In this document: in pieces, positions 17,607 to 26,132 of the stretch
Layout of the letters: each line of letters begins with the position of its first letter
Numbering within the stretch: position 1 is the first letter of the stretch
NCBI RefSeq assembly: GCF_007833165.1
Contig: NZ_VOBQ01000011.1
Location: forward strand, 62,001 to 126,000
Origin: Caenimonas sedimenti
Lineage (GTDB): Bacteria > Pseudomonadota > Gammaproteobacteria > Burkholderiales > Burkholderiaceae_C
Length of the DNA: 64,000 nt
Direction of reading: 5' to 3'
Translations under genes and position numbers: made by a program
Notes under the pieces: generated by a model
Databases searched by the model: none
Told to the model about the DNA's origin: nothing
What the model saw: the letters and a program-made list of their open reading frames with translations, nothing else

Positions 17607-19051
17607 GCAAGCGCAGCCGGATCTTCCTCGGCATCCTGCTGATTTATCTGGCAGGCACAGCCTTCCTGCTCTATCGCGTGCTGGCGGACCTGGACCCGCG
17701 CTACCGCGAGTCCGCCGAGGAATCCCTGGTCGAGACCGCGCAGGTGATGGCCGGCCTGGTGGAAAGCGACCTGCGCAACGGCGCGATCGACACCGCGCGG
17801 CTCGGGCCGCTGTTCGCGTCCGTCTATGCCCGGCGCTTCGACGCGCAGATCTTCAGCCACAGCAAGCAACGCGTGGAGCTGCGGCTTTTCGTCGTCGATG
17901 CCACCGGCCGCGTGCTGTTCGATTCGCGTGGGCAGCAGGCGGGCGCCGATTTTTCGCAGTGGCGCGATGTCCGGCTCGCGTTGCGCGGCGAGTACGGCGC
18001 GCGCACCACGGCGGACATTGAGGACAACCCCCTGAGCTCCGTGATGTACGTGGCCGCGCCCGTGCGGGCCAACGGCACCATCGTCGGCGCCGTATCGGTG
18101 GCGAAGCCGGTGCGCAGCTTCGGCCAGTTCGTCGAGGCGGCGCGGCGCAAGACGCTCTACGTCGGCATCCTTTCGGCGGCCGCCGTGCTGCTGATGGCGC
18201 TGGCGCTGTCGGCCTGGCTGGTGCGGCCCTTCGGCATCATCGGCGACTTCGTGCGCTACGTGCGCGCCCAACGCAAGCTGAGCCTGCGACCCATCGGGCG
18301 GCGCGCGCTCGGCGCCATCCGCGAGGCTTTCGAGGAAATGCGCGACGCGCTGGCCGGCCGCAACTACGTGGCCGACTACGTGCAGACGCTCACGCACGAA
18401 CTCAAGAGTCCGCTGTCGGCGATCCGCGGCGCCACCGAGCTGCTGCAGGAAGCCGGCATGGATCCGACCGACCGGCAGCGCTTCCTGGCCAACATCGCCG
18501 GCGAGACGCAGCGCATCCAGGAAGTGGTCGACCGGATGATGGAGCTGACCACGCTGGAGGCGCGGCGTTCGCTGCGCGAGGTGCAGGCGGTCGCGCTCGA
18601 TGCGCTGCTCGACGAACTCGTGTCCGCCGCGCAGGCGAGCGCGGCGGCGCGCCAGGTGCGGGTCGTGCGGGTGGTGCCCGGCGCCAGGGCCGGTGTCGCG
18701 GTCGAGGGCGACACCTTCCTGCTGCGCCGGGCCGTCGGCAACCTGCTGGACAACGCGATCGATTTCGCGCCGGAGGGCAGCGAGGTCCGCGTCCATCTCG
18801 ACGCCACGGACGCCAGCGCCAACATCCGGATCGAAGACGACGGCCCCGGCATTCCCGGCTATGCCCAAAGCCATCTGTTCGAGAAGTTTTACTCGCTGCC
18901 GCGCCCGCGTACCGGCCGCAAGAGCACGGGCCTGGGCCTGAGCTTCGTGCGGCAGATCGCCACGCTGCATCGCGGCAAGGCGGCACTGGAAAACGGCAAG
19001 GAGGGTGGCGCCGTCGCCACCCTCTCGCTGCCGCGCCTGCCGTCAGGCTGA
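17603..19051 (+). CDS. creC: Sensor histidine kinase CreC
   Basis: Membrane histidine kinase of 482 residues starting at GTG within the creB stop. It has an N-terminal membrane helix (about residues 7-25), a periplasmic sensor of about 160 residues with a Cache-like LRLFVVDATGRVLFDSRG, a second helix (about 185-207), HAMP-like sequence, and the H-box with H265 in THELKSPLSAI. It ends with N-box VGNLLDNAIDFAP and G-box motifs DDGPGIPG and STGLGLSFV. It phosphorylates CreB in response to an envelope or metabolic signal. Its last 9 bases overlap the end of creD on the other strand. Confidence 0.9.
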   Translation: MSKRSRIFLGILLIYLAGTAFLLYRVLADLDPRYRESAEESLVETAQVMAGLVESDLRNGAIDTARLGPLFASVYARRFDAQIFSHSKQRVELRLFVVDATGRVLFDSRGQQAGADFSQWRDVRLALRGEYGARTTADIEDNPLSSVMYVAAPVRANGTIVGAVSVAKPVRSFGQFVEAARRKTLYVGILSAAAVLLMALALSAWLVRPFGIIGDFVRYVRAQRKLSLRPIGRRALGAIREAFEEMRDALAGRNYVADYVQTLTHELKSPLSAIRGATELLQEAGMDPTDRQRFLANIAGETQRIQEVVDRMMELTTLEARRSLREVQAVALDALLDELVSAAQASAAARQVRVVRVVPGARAGVAVEGDTFLLRRAVGNLLDNAIDFAPEGSEVRVHLDATDASANIRIEDDGPGIPGYAQSHLFEKFYSLPRPRTGRKSTGLGLSFVRQIATLHRGKAALENGKEGGAVATLSLPRLPSG

Positions 19052-20443
19052 CGCTGGTTCCGGCGCCGGCTCGCGAGGTCCGGAGAGCGCGTACCAGTCG
19101 ACTCGCCGCGTCGCGACCATCAGCAGGCCCAGCAAGCCGAACAGCAGCAGCGCCCCCAGCAGCAAGGCGTTGTCTTCCGAGGACAGCAGGCCGTAGAGCG
19201 CGGCGTACAGCACCGTGACGTAGCCGCCCAGCCCCAGCCCGCGGCGCCAGCCCCGGAGCACCGCGCTGAAGTAAACCGTGAGCAGCAGAACGCTCGCCCC
19301 GGCGGCCACGGCGTAGGCGATCAGGAAGTCCACCTTCTCGGACAGCGCCAGCAACAGCAGGAAGAACAGCGTGATGGACAGGCCCACCAGGCCGTACTGC
19401 ACCGGGTGCAGCCGCAAATCGCGGAACAGCTCGAACATGAAGGCCGCCATCAGCGTGAGCGCCACGAACAGCAGGCCGTACTTCACCGCGCGCGTCGCCA
19501 TCGCGTACACGTTCAGGGGCTCCACCAGGCTCACGTCGAAGGTGTCGAGGGCCGACAGGTCGCCCGGCCGCCCCGCCTCGCCCCCACGCAGCAATTGCAT
19601 GCGCGCGGCGCTGGAGAGCGACGACACCGCCCAGTCGGCTTCGAAGCCGGTGTCCGTGACCGTGCGGCGGGTCGCCAGGAATTCCCCGCCAAAGCTGGGG
19701 TGCGGCCAATTCGATTTCAGGTGCGCGGTGGTCTCGTCGGCCAGCGGCAGGATGGACAGGCGCTCCTGGCCGACCAGCGCGATCTGCATGCGCCAGTCGA
19801 TCGCCCTGCGCTGCTGCCAGGCGGTGAGCGCGGCGCCGGCCAGCGGCACGTGGATGCCTTGCGCCAGCAGCGAACCGGCCGGCAGGCCGGGAATGCGCGG
19901 CAGCCAGCGCGCGGACTCGCCGGCCAGCGTGAGGGCTGGCGCACCCTGCAGCCCGCGGATGTCGCTGAGCGACATGGCCAGCAGGGGCGCGCCGATCTCC
20001 AGCGTGGCCGCCGCCGTGCTGGGTTTGATGGTCGCCGGATCGAACGCCGGGAACCGCCCGGTCACGCCCGCCTTCAGGTCGTAGAACTGCACGGTGAAGA
20101 TGCCGCGGTACCGCTGCTGCGCATTCATCTCCCCGCGCAGGTCGAAGCGCTCCGGGAAGATGATGTGCGCCAACTCCCGGCTGTGCGGCACGGTGGCCTT
20201 GAGCTTGCCGTCGTCGCCGCGCTTCTCCTCGACCCAGCGCTCGACGTAGGGGACGACGATCACGGGCCCGGCGAGCGTCTGCGGCCCGGCATGCGCCGCC
20301 GCCAGCGCCTGCTTGGCCTGGTCGCGGCTGGCGCCGCGCTCGTGGATGAGGCCGGAAATCTGCGACAGCGGAAGCACCGCCAGCAGCGTCAATGCGGCCA
20401 GCAGCAAGACCTTGAGCAGAACGGAATTGGAGAACAATTTCAT
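19043..20443 (-). CDS. creD: Inner-membrane protein CreD (cell envelope integrity)
   Basis: Protein of 466 residues. It has an N-terminal membrane helix (LLKVLLLAALTLLAVLPL) with the conserved following IHERGASRDQA, a large periplasmic domain of roughly 270 residues, and about six C-terminal helices including LHPVQYGLVGLSITLFFLLL, the CreD hallmark. CreD is an inner-membrane protein linked to envelope stress and beta-lactam response, and is the main CreB-regulated target in other proteobacteria. The ATG at 20443 lies 54 bp downstream of an exact cre-tag. It is convergent with creC and shares 9 bp with it; creD is usually co-directional with creBC. Confidence 0.9.
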   Translation of the reverse strand: MKLFSNSVLLKVLLLAALTLLAVLPLSQISGLIHERGASRDQAKQALAAAHAGPQTLAGPVIVVPYVERWVEEKRGDDGKLKATVPHSRELAHIIFPERFDLRGEMNAQQRYRGIFTVQFYDLKAGVTGRFPAFDPATIKPSTAAATLEIGAPLLAMSLSDIRGLQGAPALTLAGESARWLPRIPGLPAGSLLAQGIHVPLAGAALTAWQQRRAIDWRMQIALVGQERLSILPLADETTAHLKSNWPHPSFGGEFLATRRTVTDTGFEADWAVSSLSSAARMQLLRGGEAGRPGDLSALDTFDVSLVEPLNVYAMATRAVKYGLLFVALTLMAAFMFELFRDLRLHPVQYGLVGLSITLFFLLLLALSEKVDFLIAYAVAAGASVLLLTVYFSAVLRGWRRGLGLGGYVTVLYAALYGLLSSEDNALLLGALLLFGLLGLLMVATRRVDWYALSGPREPAPEPASA

Positions 20444-20497
20444 GGCGTCCCTCGTGTTGCGATGGATCGAATGCTGGCGGCCGCTTGCGCGAGCAGT

Positions 20498-20513
20498 GTG
20501 AAATCTGCGTGAA
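20498..20513 (-). promoter_or_regulatory. CreB-binding box (cre-tag) upstream of creD
   Basis: Read on the minus strand, TTCAC-GCAGAT-TTCAC is an exact match to the published cre-tag consensus TTCAC-N6-TTCAC. It lies 54 bp before the creD ATG, in the 150-bp region between creD and the divergent membrane-protein gene. It probably serves creD; an effect on the divergent gene is possible. Confidence 0.8.
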
Positions 20514-20593
20514 GTGGGCCAGCGCATTCGACTGATGCGCCGCATGGCAGACTCGACGAGCCGCTGTTCGCCTTGAAGATCAACCACTGTTTC

Positions 20594-22174
20594 ATGAATT
20601 CCTGGGCCGAAACTGTTCACTGCTGGGCGAACCTCGAGCCGATCCGGCTGGATGACAACTGGTGGGCCGCGGCTGCCGCGATCCTCTTCGTTGGGGCGGC
20701 CCTTACCTTTCTCACGGCGGGGATCGTCCTGTGGAGATACCGCCGGACGGTGCGACGTTCCGTGCTTGGGACCAGAGGGTCGGCGGCATCCGACCAGCGC
20801 GCCGGCCCATCGGGACCGCCCGCGCCGGCAGGAGCGTCAACGGCCGGCGGCTTCGCACCCTCCATGGCCATCGAAGCGCGCCGGAAAAGCCGGGCCCTGT
20901 TCCTGCGGAGTCTGGCCTGTTCCTTCACGCTGTCCTCCGCGGTGACAGGCTTCTTCCTGTTCGCCAATGTGGCCCTCGGACTGGCGAAGCCCGACCTGCG
21001 GGGAGCGGTCGACGTGGCGATTTACTGGGTCTTCTTTTCCATCCTGTTCCTGCCCCTCGCGCTGCTCAGTCTGCCGCTCGACCAGTTCCGCCTTTGGTTC
21101 ACCTACGTCTACCTTGGGGTCGTGATGCTGTTGGCGTCGTTGCTTGCCGGCGCCGTGGTGGGCGGGGGAGCGCTGACGCTCCTGTTCCTCAACTGGGCGC
21201 TGGGCCGCCACGGGATGCGCGTCACCGTTCCAGTCCTGCTGCCATGGTGTGTCGTGTGGTGCACGTGCGTGCCTGCCTTGTTCGCCTTCCAGCGCGCCGC
21301 GGAGTGCAGCGGACTCTCCCGACCGACCTCGTCCCTGCTGGTCTTCTGGCCTTCATTCTTCCTGGCCGGATGGCTCACGTGGCGGTGGGCCGGCGCCCGC
21401 ATCGTCGCAGCGATCGTCGACATGCACGAGCGCAAGCGGATCAGCGAGTTCGAACTCCAGCTGTTCGCCTGGCTGGTGATCCTGTGCGCACTCATCGCGT
21501 TGGTGCCGGCTGGCACCAGCCCGGCCACCATGCTGCTCGTCGCCGTGGGCGCACCCCTTGCCTTTCTGGCGGCGCACCGCCTCCTGGTCCGTCGACCCTC
21601 CGTCGGGGGCGGCCCGTCCCTGCTTGTGCTTCGGGTCTTCCGAACCGACCGCAATGCCGAAAAGCTGCTCGAGAGCGTCGCGCACTGGTGGCGCTTCATC
21701 GGCCCCGCCCACCTGATCGCCGGCCCCGACCTTGCCCACGTGTATGTAGCTCCGCTTGCGCTGCTGCGCTTCATGACCGGCCGCTTCCAGGCGCACGCCA
21801 TCGCCCACGGCGCATCCGCAACCCAGGTGGTCGCCGCGCTGGACGGACGGACGGATCCGGACGGCCGCTATCGCATCAACTCGCTGGTATGTGCCCACGA
21901 TGCCTGGCAACCTGTCGTGCGCGAGCTCGTCATGCGGGCCGATGCGATTCTGCTGGACCTGCGTTCGATGACGCCGGGCAGCAAGGGGGTGCTCTGGGAA
22001 ATCAACCTGATCGTCGAATCGGGACGGGCCGATGCCGTCGTCGCGCTTGTCGACGCTCACGACCGCAGCTACCCTTTCCGCACAGTCGCCTGGACCCGGA
22101 AGGGACGGCCAGGAGCCGCCGAGGTGTTCGACCTCCTGCTCCAAGCCCGGTACCCGGCCCCAGCATCGCCCTAG
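20594..22174 (+). CDS. Multi-pass membrane protein with TIR-like C-terminal cytosolic domain
   Basis: Protein of 526 residues. About eight hydrophobic segments occupy residues 24-47, 105-130, 141-160, 171-200, 213-233, 246-270 and 289-331, with an Ala/Pro/Gly-rich loop at 58-92. The last 180 residues are soluble. They begin with a strand and Arg-rich loop (LLVLRVFRTDRNAEKL), continue with WRFIGPAHLIAGPDLA and DGRYRIN, and end with ADAILLDLRSMT followed by a helix containing E469 (GSKGVLWEINLI). That strand-loop-Glu helix order resembles TIR/STIR-type domains, where the Glu is catalytic in NAD-cleaving members. I infer a membrane-tethered signalling or defence effector; the fold match is by eye. 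ATG 20594 is preferred over TTG 20573. It diverges from creD and shares its control region. Confidence 0.6.
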   Translation: MNSWAETVHCWANLEPIRLDDNWWAAAAAILFVGAALTFLTAGIVLWRYRRTVRRSVLGTRGSAASDQRAGPSGPPAPAGASTAGGFAPSMAIEARRKSRALFLRSLACSFTLSSAVTGFFLFANVALGLAKPDLRGAVDVAIYWVFFSILFLPLALLSLPLDQFRLWFTYVYLGVVMLLASLLAGAVVGGGALTLLFLNWALGRHGMRVTVPVLLPWCVVWCTCVPALFAFQRAAECSGLSRPTSSLLVFWPSFFLAGWLTWRWAGARIVAAIVDMHERKRISEFELQLFAWLVILCALIALVPAGTSPATMLLVAVGAPLAFLAAHRLLVRRPSVGGGPSLLVLRVFRTDRNAEKLLESVAHWWRFIGPAHLIAGPDLAHVYVAPLALLRFMTGRFQAHAIAHGASATQVVAALDGRTDPDGRYRINSLVCAHDAWQPVVRELVMRADAILLDLRSMTPGSKGVLWEINLIVESGRADAVVALVDAHDRSYPFRTVAWTRKGRPGAAEVFDLLLQARYPAPASP

Positions 22175-22181
22175 GCGGCCG

Positions 22182-23234
22182 TTACGCAGCGCCGTCCGCC
22201 GCCATCTCCCGCAGCCGCCGCGCCATGTCCGCCAGCCCCAGCACCTCGCCGGCCGCGCCGAGAACGATGGCCTGGCGCGGCATGCCGAACACCACGCAGC
22301 TCGCCTCGTCCTGCGCGATGGTGCGCGCGCCGGCCTGCCGCAGCGCGAGCATCGCCTCCGCGCCGTCGCCACCCATGCCCGTGAGCATGACGCCGATGGC
22401 GCGCTCGCCCGCCGCCTCGGCCATGGAGCGGAACAGCGGGTCGACCGAGGGCCGATGTCGGTTCACCGGCGCGTCGTCGGTCACGCGCACCACGTACCGG
22501 TTGGCGCGCCGCGCCAGCAGCAGGTGGCGTCCGCCGGGTGCGACGTAGACCGTGCCCTGCAGCACGTCCTCGCCGTCGTCGGCTTGCTTCACGGTCATTT
22601 CGCAGATGGCGTCGAGCCGCCGGGCGAAGGTTTCGGTGAAGCCGGGCAGCATGTGCTGCGCGATCAGGATGGGCGGCATGCTGCCCGGCAGTTCGGTGAG
22701 GATATTGCGCAGGGCCTCGACACCTCCCGTGGACGCGCCGATGCCGATCACCGTGCCCGCCGCCGCGGCGCGGCTGACGGCCGGCTTGGGCGTCGCGGCC
22801 GCCAGCGGCACCGGCCCGGAGGCGGCCGGGCCATGCCGCTTCACCCGCGCCTGCGCGGCGGTGCGGATCTTCTCCACGATGTCGGCTCCCACGCCATCCA
22901 GTTCCTGGAACGACGACGGCTTTGGGAAATAGTCGACCGCGCCGAGCTCCAGCGCGCGCAGCGTCGTTTCGGCGCCTTCGCGCGTGAGCGACGAGATCAT
23001 GATCACGGGCAGCGGCTTCACCGACATCAGCTTGCGCAGGAAGTCGAGGCCGTTCATGCCGGGCATCTCGACGTCGAGCGTGATCACGTCGGGGGCATGC
23101 CGCCGCACGCGTTCGATCGCCAGCAGCGGGTCGGGCACGACGCCGGCCACCTCCATGTCGGGCTGCGCGCCGATCACGCGGGCCAGGAAGGCGCGCATGA
23201 CGGCGGAATCGTCGATGACGAGGACCCGGATCAT
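22182..23234 (-). CDS. cheB: Chemotaxis protein-glutamate methylesterase/glutamine deamidase CheB
   Basis: Protein of 350 residues that demethylates and deamidates MCP receptors. The N-terminal receiver has D8/D9 and phosphoacceptor D54 in ITLDVEMPG. A linker leads to the methylesterase domain with the catalytic triad S168 (GIGASTGG), H194 (IAQHMLPGF) and D290 (MLTGMGGDGAEAM). It is the last gene of the chemosensory cluster and overlaps cheD by 4 nt (ATGA). The two nearby MCPs end in xWxxF pentapeptides that could tether it. It converges on the TIR-like gene with a 7-nt gap. Confidence 0.95.
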   Translation of the reverse strand: MIRVLVIDDSAVMRAFLARVIGAQPDMEVAGVVPDPLLAIERVRRHAPDVITLDVEMPGMNGLDFLRKLMSVKPLPVIMISSLTREGAETTLRALELGAVDYFPKPSSFQELDGVGADIVEKIRTAAQARVKRHGPAASGPVPLAAATPKPAVSRAAAAGTVIGIGASTGGVEALRNILTELPGSMPPILIAQHMLPGFTETFARRLDAICEMTVKQADDGEDVLQGTVYVAPGGRHLLLARRANRYVVRVTDDAPVNRHRPSVDPLFRSMAEAAGERAIGVMLTGMGGDGAEAMLALRQAGARTIAQDEASCVVFGMPRQAIVLGAAGEVLGLADMARRLREMAADGAA

Positions 23235-23836
23235 CGCGGTACCGAGAAGATTTCGATGTCGCCGCCGCCGCTCTCGCGCGCGAGCTGCCGCGCGTAGTCG
23301 CGCTCCTGGCGCTGCACCGCGTCGTCGGACTGCAGGTGCAGCTTCTTCACCTGCACCTTGCCGGTGGCGGGGAAGAAATGCACCTTGCGCGGAGAGACGC
23401 CCAGCAGGTCCTGCGCGGCGAGCTGGATGCCCTCCTCCTGCAGGAAGCCGAGCACGAATTCGCTGTTCTTCGCGCCGACGTCGAGCGACTCGAAGCCCTG
23501 CAGCACGCGGGCGCCGCCGAACACCTTGGCGACCAGCCGCCGGCGGTCGGCGCCGAGGTGGATCATCTCGTTGATCAGCACCTCCATCGCGTAGATGCCG
23601 AAGCGCGCCGACACGCCCCAGGGCGAGACGCTGTGCGTCGGCTCGCCCGGCAGCATGAAGTGGTTCATGCCGCCGATGCGCAGCACCGGATCCCACAGGC
23701 AGGTGGACACGCAGGAGCCGAGCAGCGTGCAGATCGAGCCCTCGCCCTCGGTCGCGTAGTACTGGCCCGGCAGGATCTTCACCGCCTCGACCTGGAAGTC
23801 GCGGTCGAAGTAGCGGACGGGCGCCGAGATTTCCAT
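23231..23836 (-). CDS. cheD: Chemoreceptor glutamine deamidase CheD
   Basis: Protein of 201 residues that deamidates receptor glutamines and can interact with CheC/CheY-type partners. The catalytic C42 lies in LLGSCVSTCLWDP and H59 in GGMNHFMLP, both at the family positions. SARFGIYAMEVLINEM and KVFGGARVL are also conserved blocks. The tail from about residue 165 is charged and extends beyond the minimal CheD core. Its ATG overlaps the cheR stop by one base (TGATG) and its stop overlaps the cheB start by 4 nt, indicating tight translational coupling. Confidence 0.93.
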   Translation of the reverse strand: MEISAPVRYFDRDFQVEAVKILPGQYYATEGEGSICTLLGSCVSTCLWDPVLRIGGMNHFMLPGEPTHSVSPWGVSARFGIYAMEVLINEMIHLGADRRRLVAKVFGGARVLQGFESLDVGAKNSEFVLGFLQEEGIQLAAQDLLGVSPRKVHFFPATGKVQVKKLHLQSDDAVQRQERDYARQLARESGGGDIEIFSVPR

Positions 23837-24690
23837 CAAGCGGCCGGCAGGAAGTCGTAGGCCGTTCGCCCGCAGGCGCGGAACGCCGGGTGGCCGGCCG
23901 GGAAGCTCTCGGCATGGCCCACCACCAGCAGGCCGCGCGGACGCAGGACGGTGGCGAAGCGGTTCAGCAAACGCTTCTGCGCCTCGCGGTCGAAATAGAT
24001 CACGACGTTGCGGCAGAACACCACGTCGAACGGCTCCATGGCCGGCCACTGCGGCGACTGAAGGTTGAGCTGCATGAATTGCACGGAGGTGCGCAGTTCG
24101 GGCCGCACGCTCACCCAGCCGTCGTTCGCGCCGACGCCACGCAGCAGGTGCGCCTTGAGCCGTTCCGCCGGGAGCGCCGCGGCCCGCTCGGTCGGGTAGA
24201 CGCCGGCACTCGCCTTGTCGAGGGCCTCCGTGTCGATGTCGGAAGCGACGATCTCGGCCGGGCAGGCGGCTTCGCGCAAGGTCATGGCGATGGACCAGGC
24301 CTCTTCGCCGGTGGAGCAGGCCGAGCACCACACCCGCATCGGCCGGCGCTCCGCCGCGCGGTGCTGCCTGGCCCGCGCGGCCAGCAGCTCGAAGTGGTGC
24401 GGTTCACGGAAGAAAGCGGTGAGATTGGTCGTCAGTGCGTTGACGAAGGCCTCGCGCTCGCCGGCCACGTCGTTCTGCACCAGCGCCATGTAGTCGCTGA
24501 AGCTGTCCATGCCGCGGGCCCGCAGCCGCCGCGTCAGGCGGTTGTGCACCATGTAGCGCTTGTGGGGGCCGAGCTTGATGCCGGCGTACTCGTTGATCAG
24601 CTGGCAGGCCAGCACGAACTCCCGCTCCGGCAGGAAGCTGTGCGCTTCGCCGGCCGCCGGGGACTCGTGCATGGCTTCGCCCGGACGCAT
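23836..24690 (-). CDS. cheR: Chemotaxis protein methyltransferase CheR
   Basis: SAM-dependent methyltransferase of 284 residues that methylates MCP glutamates. The N-terminal helical domain contains GPHKRYMVHNRLTRRLRARG, typical of the substrate-binding CheR_N region. The SAM domain has WCSACSTGEEAWSIAM and, later, FDVVFCRNVVIYFD, both diagnostic. ATG 24690 overlaps the preceding MCP stop as TGATG and is preferred; GTG 24705 and ATG 24672 are alternatives. The upstream MCPs carry C-terminal xWxxF tails suited to binding CheR's beta-subdomain. Confidence 0.93.
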   Translation of the reverse strand: MRPGEAMHESPAAGEAHSFLPEREFVLACQLINEYAGIKLGPHKRYMVHNRLTRRLRARGMDSFSDYMALVQNDVAGEREAFVNALTTNLTAFFREPHHFELLAARARQHRAAERRPMRVWCSACSTGEEAWSIAMTLREAACPAEIVASDIDTEALDKASAGVYPTERAAALPAERLKAHLLRGVGANDGWVSVRPELRTSVQFMQLNLQSPQWPAMEPFDVVFCRNVVIYFDREAQKRLLNRFATVLRPRGLLVVGHAESFPAGHPAFRACGRTAYDFLPAA

Positions 24691-26087
24691 CAGAATTCCC
24701 GCCACTCTCCGCCGGGCGCCTGGCCGGATCGCGGGGACGCGGGCCGCGGCGTTCCCGCGGCCGGCGGCAGCGCGGCGCCTGGACGCACCTTGATCGGCGC
24801 CGGCGTTGGCCGATTGGGTACGGGGTGCAGCGGCGTCAATTGCACGGGCTGCGCCCCGCCGGTCGATCCCTGGACGCCGATGTTGAAGCGCGCCACCAGT
24901 TGCAGCAGGGTGTTCGCCTGGTCCTTCATCGATTCGGTGGCGGCCGTGGCCTCCTCCACCAGCGAGGCGTTCTGCTGCACCACCTGCTCCATCTGCGCCA
25001 CCGCCGTGTTCACCTGCCCGATCCCCGCGCTCTGCTCCGAGCTCGCCGCCGCGATCTCCGCGATCAGGTCGCTCACCTTCTTCACCGAGCTCACGATCTC
25101 CTGCATCGTCTTGCCCGCGTCGTCCACCAGCTTCGTCCCCGCCTCCACCTTGCCCACCGAGTCGCCGATCAGCGACTTGATCTCCTTGGCCGCCGCCGCG
25201 CTGCGCTGCGCCAGGCTGCGCACTTCGGCCGCCACCACCGCGAAGCCGCGGCCCTGCTCGCCCGCGCGCGCCGCCTCCACCGCCGCGTTCAGCGCCAGGA
25301 TGTTCGTCTGGAATGCGATGCCGTCGATGACGCCGATGATGTCGCCGATCTTGCGCGACGACGCCGAGATGTCCGTCATCGTGTTGACCACCTGGCCCAC
25401 CACCTGGCCGCCCTTGCGCGCCACCTCCGACGCATTCACCGCCAGCTGGCTCGCCTGCCGCGCGTTGTCCGCGTTGTGCGCCACCGTCGAGGTCAGCTCC
25501 TCCATCGAGCTCGCCGTCTCCTCCAGCGTGCTCGCCTGCTCCTCCGTGCGCTGCGACAGGTCCAGGTTGCCCTGCGCGATCTGCGCGCTCGTGTCGGCCA
25601 CCGTGCGCGCGCTGTTGGCGACCTCGCCCACCAGGTGGCGCAGGTCGCTGGTCATGTCTTCCAGGCCCTTCAGCATCTTCTGCGTTTCGCCGTGGGCCGT
25701 GATGTTCACACGTGCGGTCAGGTCGCCTTCGGCCACCCGCCCGATCACGTGCGCGGCCGCGCGGATGGAGCGCAGGATGCCTTCACGGATGCTGAGCCGA
25801 AGGATGACCGCCACGATCACCGTCATGGCGATCAGGACGGCCAGCAGCGACGCCAGGCGTGCGCGCGCGGCTTCGGCGTCCTCCGCCAGCTGGCGGCGCT
25901 GCAGCTGCAGTTGTTGCGCCACCGCCGGCTCGCGCGCCGCGAGGGCCGCTTGCTGCATGGCGAAATCGCCACGCCGGTGCGCGGCATCCTGCGAGATCCA
26001 GGCGATGGCCGACGCGGCCAGCAGCGAGGCGACGATCAGCGCCAGCCAGAGGTTGAGCTTGGTGATGACGGACATGCGGCGGTCCAT
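24690..26087 (-). CDS. Methyl-accepting chemotaxis protein, first of an adjacent pair, C-terminal EWREF tail
   Basis: Receptor of 465 residues. Membrane helix 1 (about residues 12-32) and helix 2 (about 80-100) enclose a short periplasmic coiled region of only about 50 residues, followed by a HAMP domain (RVAEGDLTARVNI). The signalling domain contains the hairpin tip [20 protein letters not shown] and flanking methylation helices. After a Pro-rich linker the protein ends GGEWREF, fitting the x-W-x-x-F tether that recruits CheR and CheB in other bacteria. The segment 24916-25613 is almost identical in DNA to the next MCP. The tiny periplasmic part suggests it senses a membrane, partner-protein or cytoplasmic signal. 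Confidence 0.92.
   Translation of the reverse strand: MDRRMSVITKLNLWLALIVASLLAASAIAWISQDAAHRRGDFAMQQAALAAREPAVAQQLQLQRRQLAEDAEAARARLASLLAVLIAMTVIVAVILRLSIREGILRSIRAAAHVIGRVAEGDLTARVNITAHGETQKMLKGLEDMTSDLRHLVGEVANSARTVADTSAQIAQGNLDLSQRTEEQASTLEETASSMEELTSTVAHNADNARQASQLAVNASEVARKGGQVVGQVVNTMTDISASSRKIGDIIGVIDGIAFQTNILALNAAVEAARAGEQGRGFAVVAAEVRSLAQRSAAAAKEIKSLIGDSVGKVEAGTKLVDDAGKTMQEIVSSVKKVSDLIAEIAAASSEQSAGIGQVNTAVAQMEQVVQQNASLVEEATAATESMKDQANTLLQLVARFNIGVQGSTGGAQPVQLTPLHPVPNRPTPAPIKVRPGAALPPAAGTPRPASPRSGQAPGGEWREF
24916..25613 (-). repeat. MCP signalling-domain cassette, copy 1
   Basis: This 698-bp segment matches 26356-27053 with about six single-base differences (for example at 25260, 25305, 25329 and 25332), all silent. 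It covers the methylation helices and the signalling tip. Sequence on both sides diverges abruptly, pointing to recent duplication or gene conversion limited to this domain. Confidence 0.9.
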
Positions 26088-26132
26088 GGGTGCGCCTGTT
26101 CTGGGAGCTGCGAGGCTTCGCAGTTTGACAGC

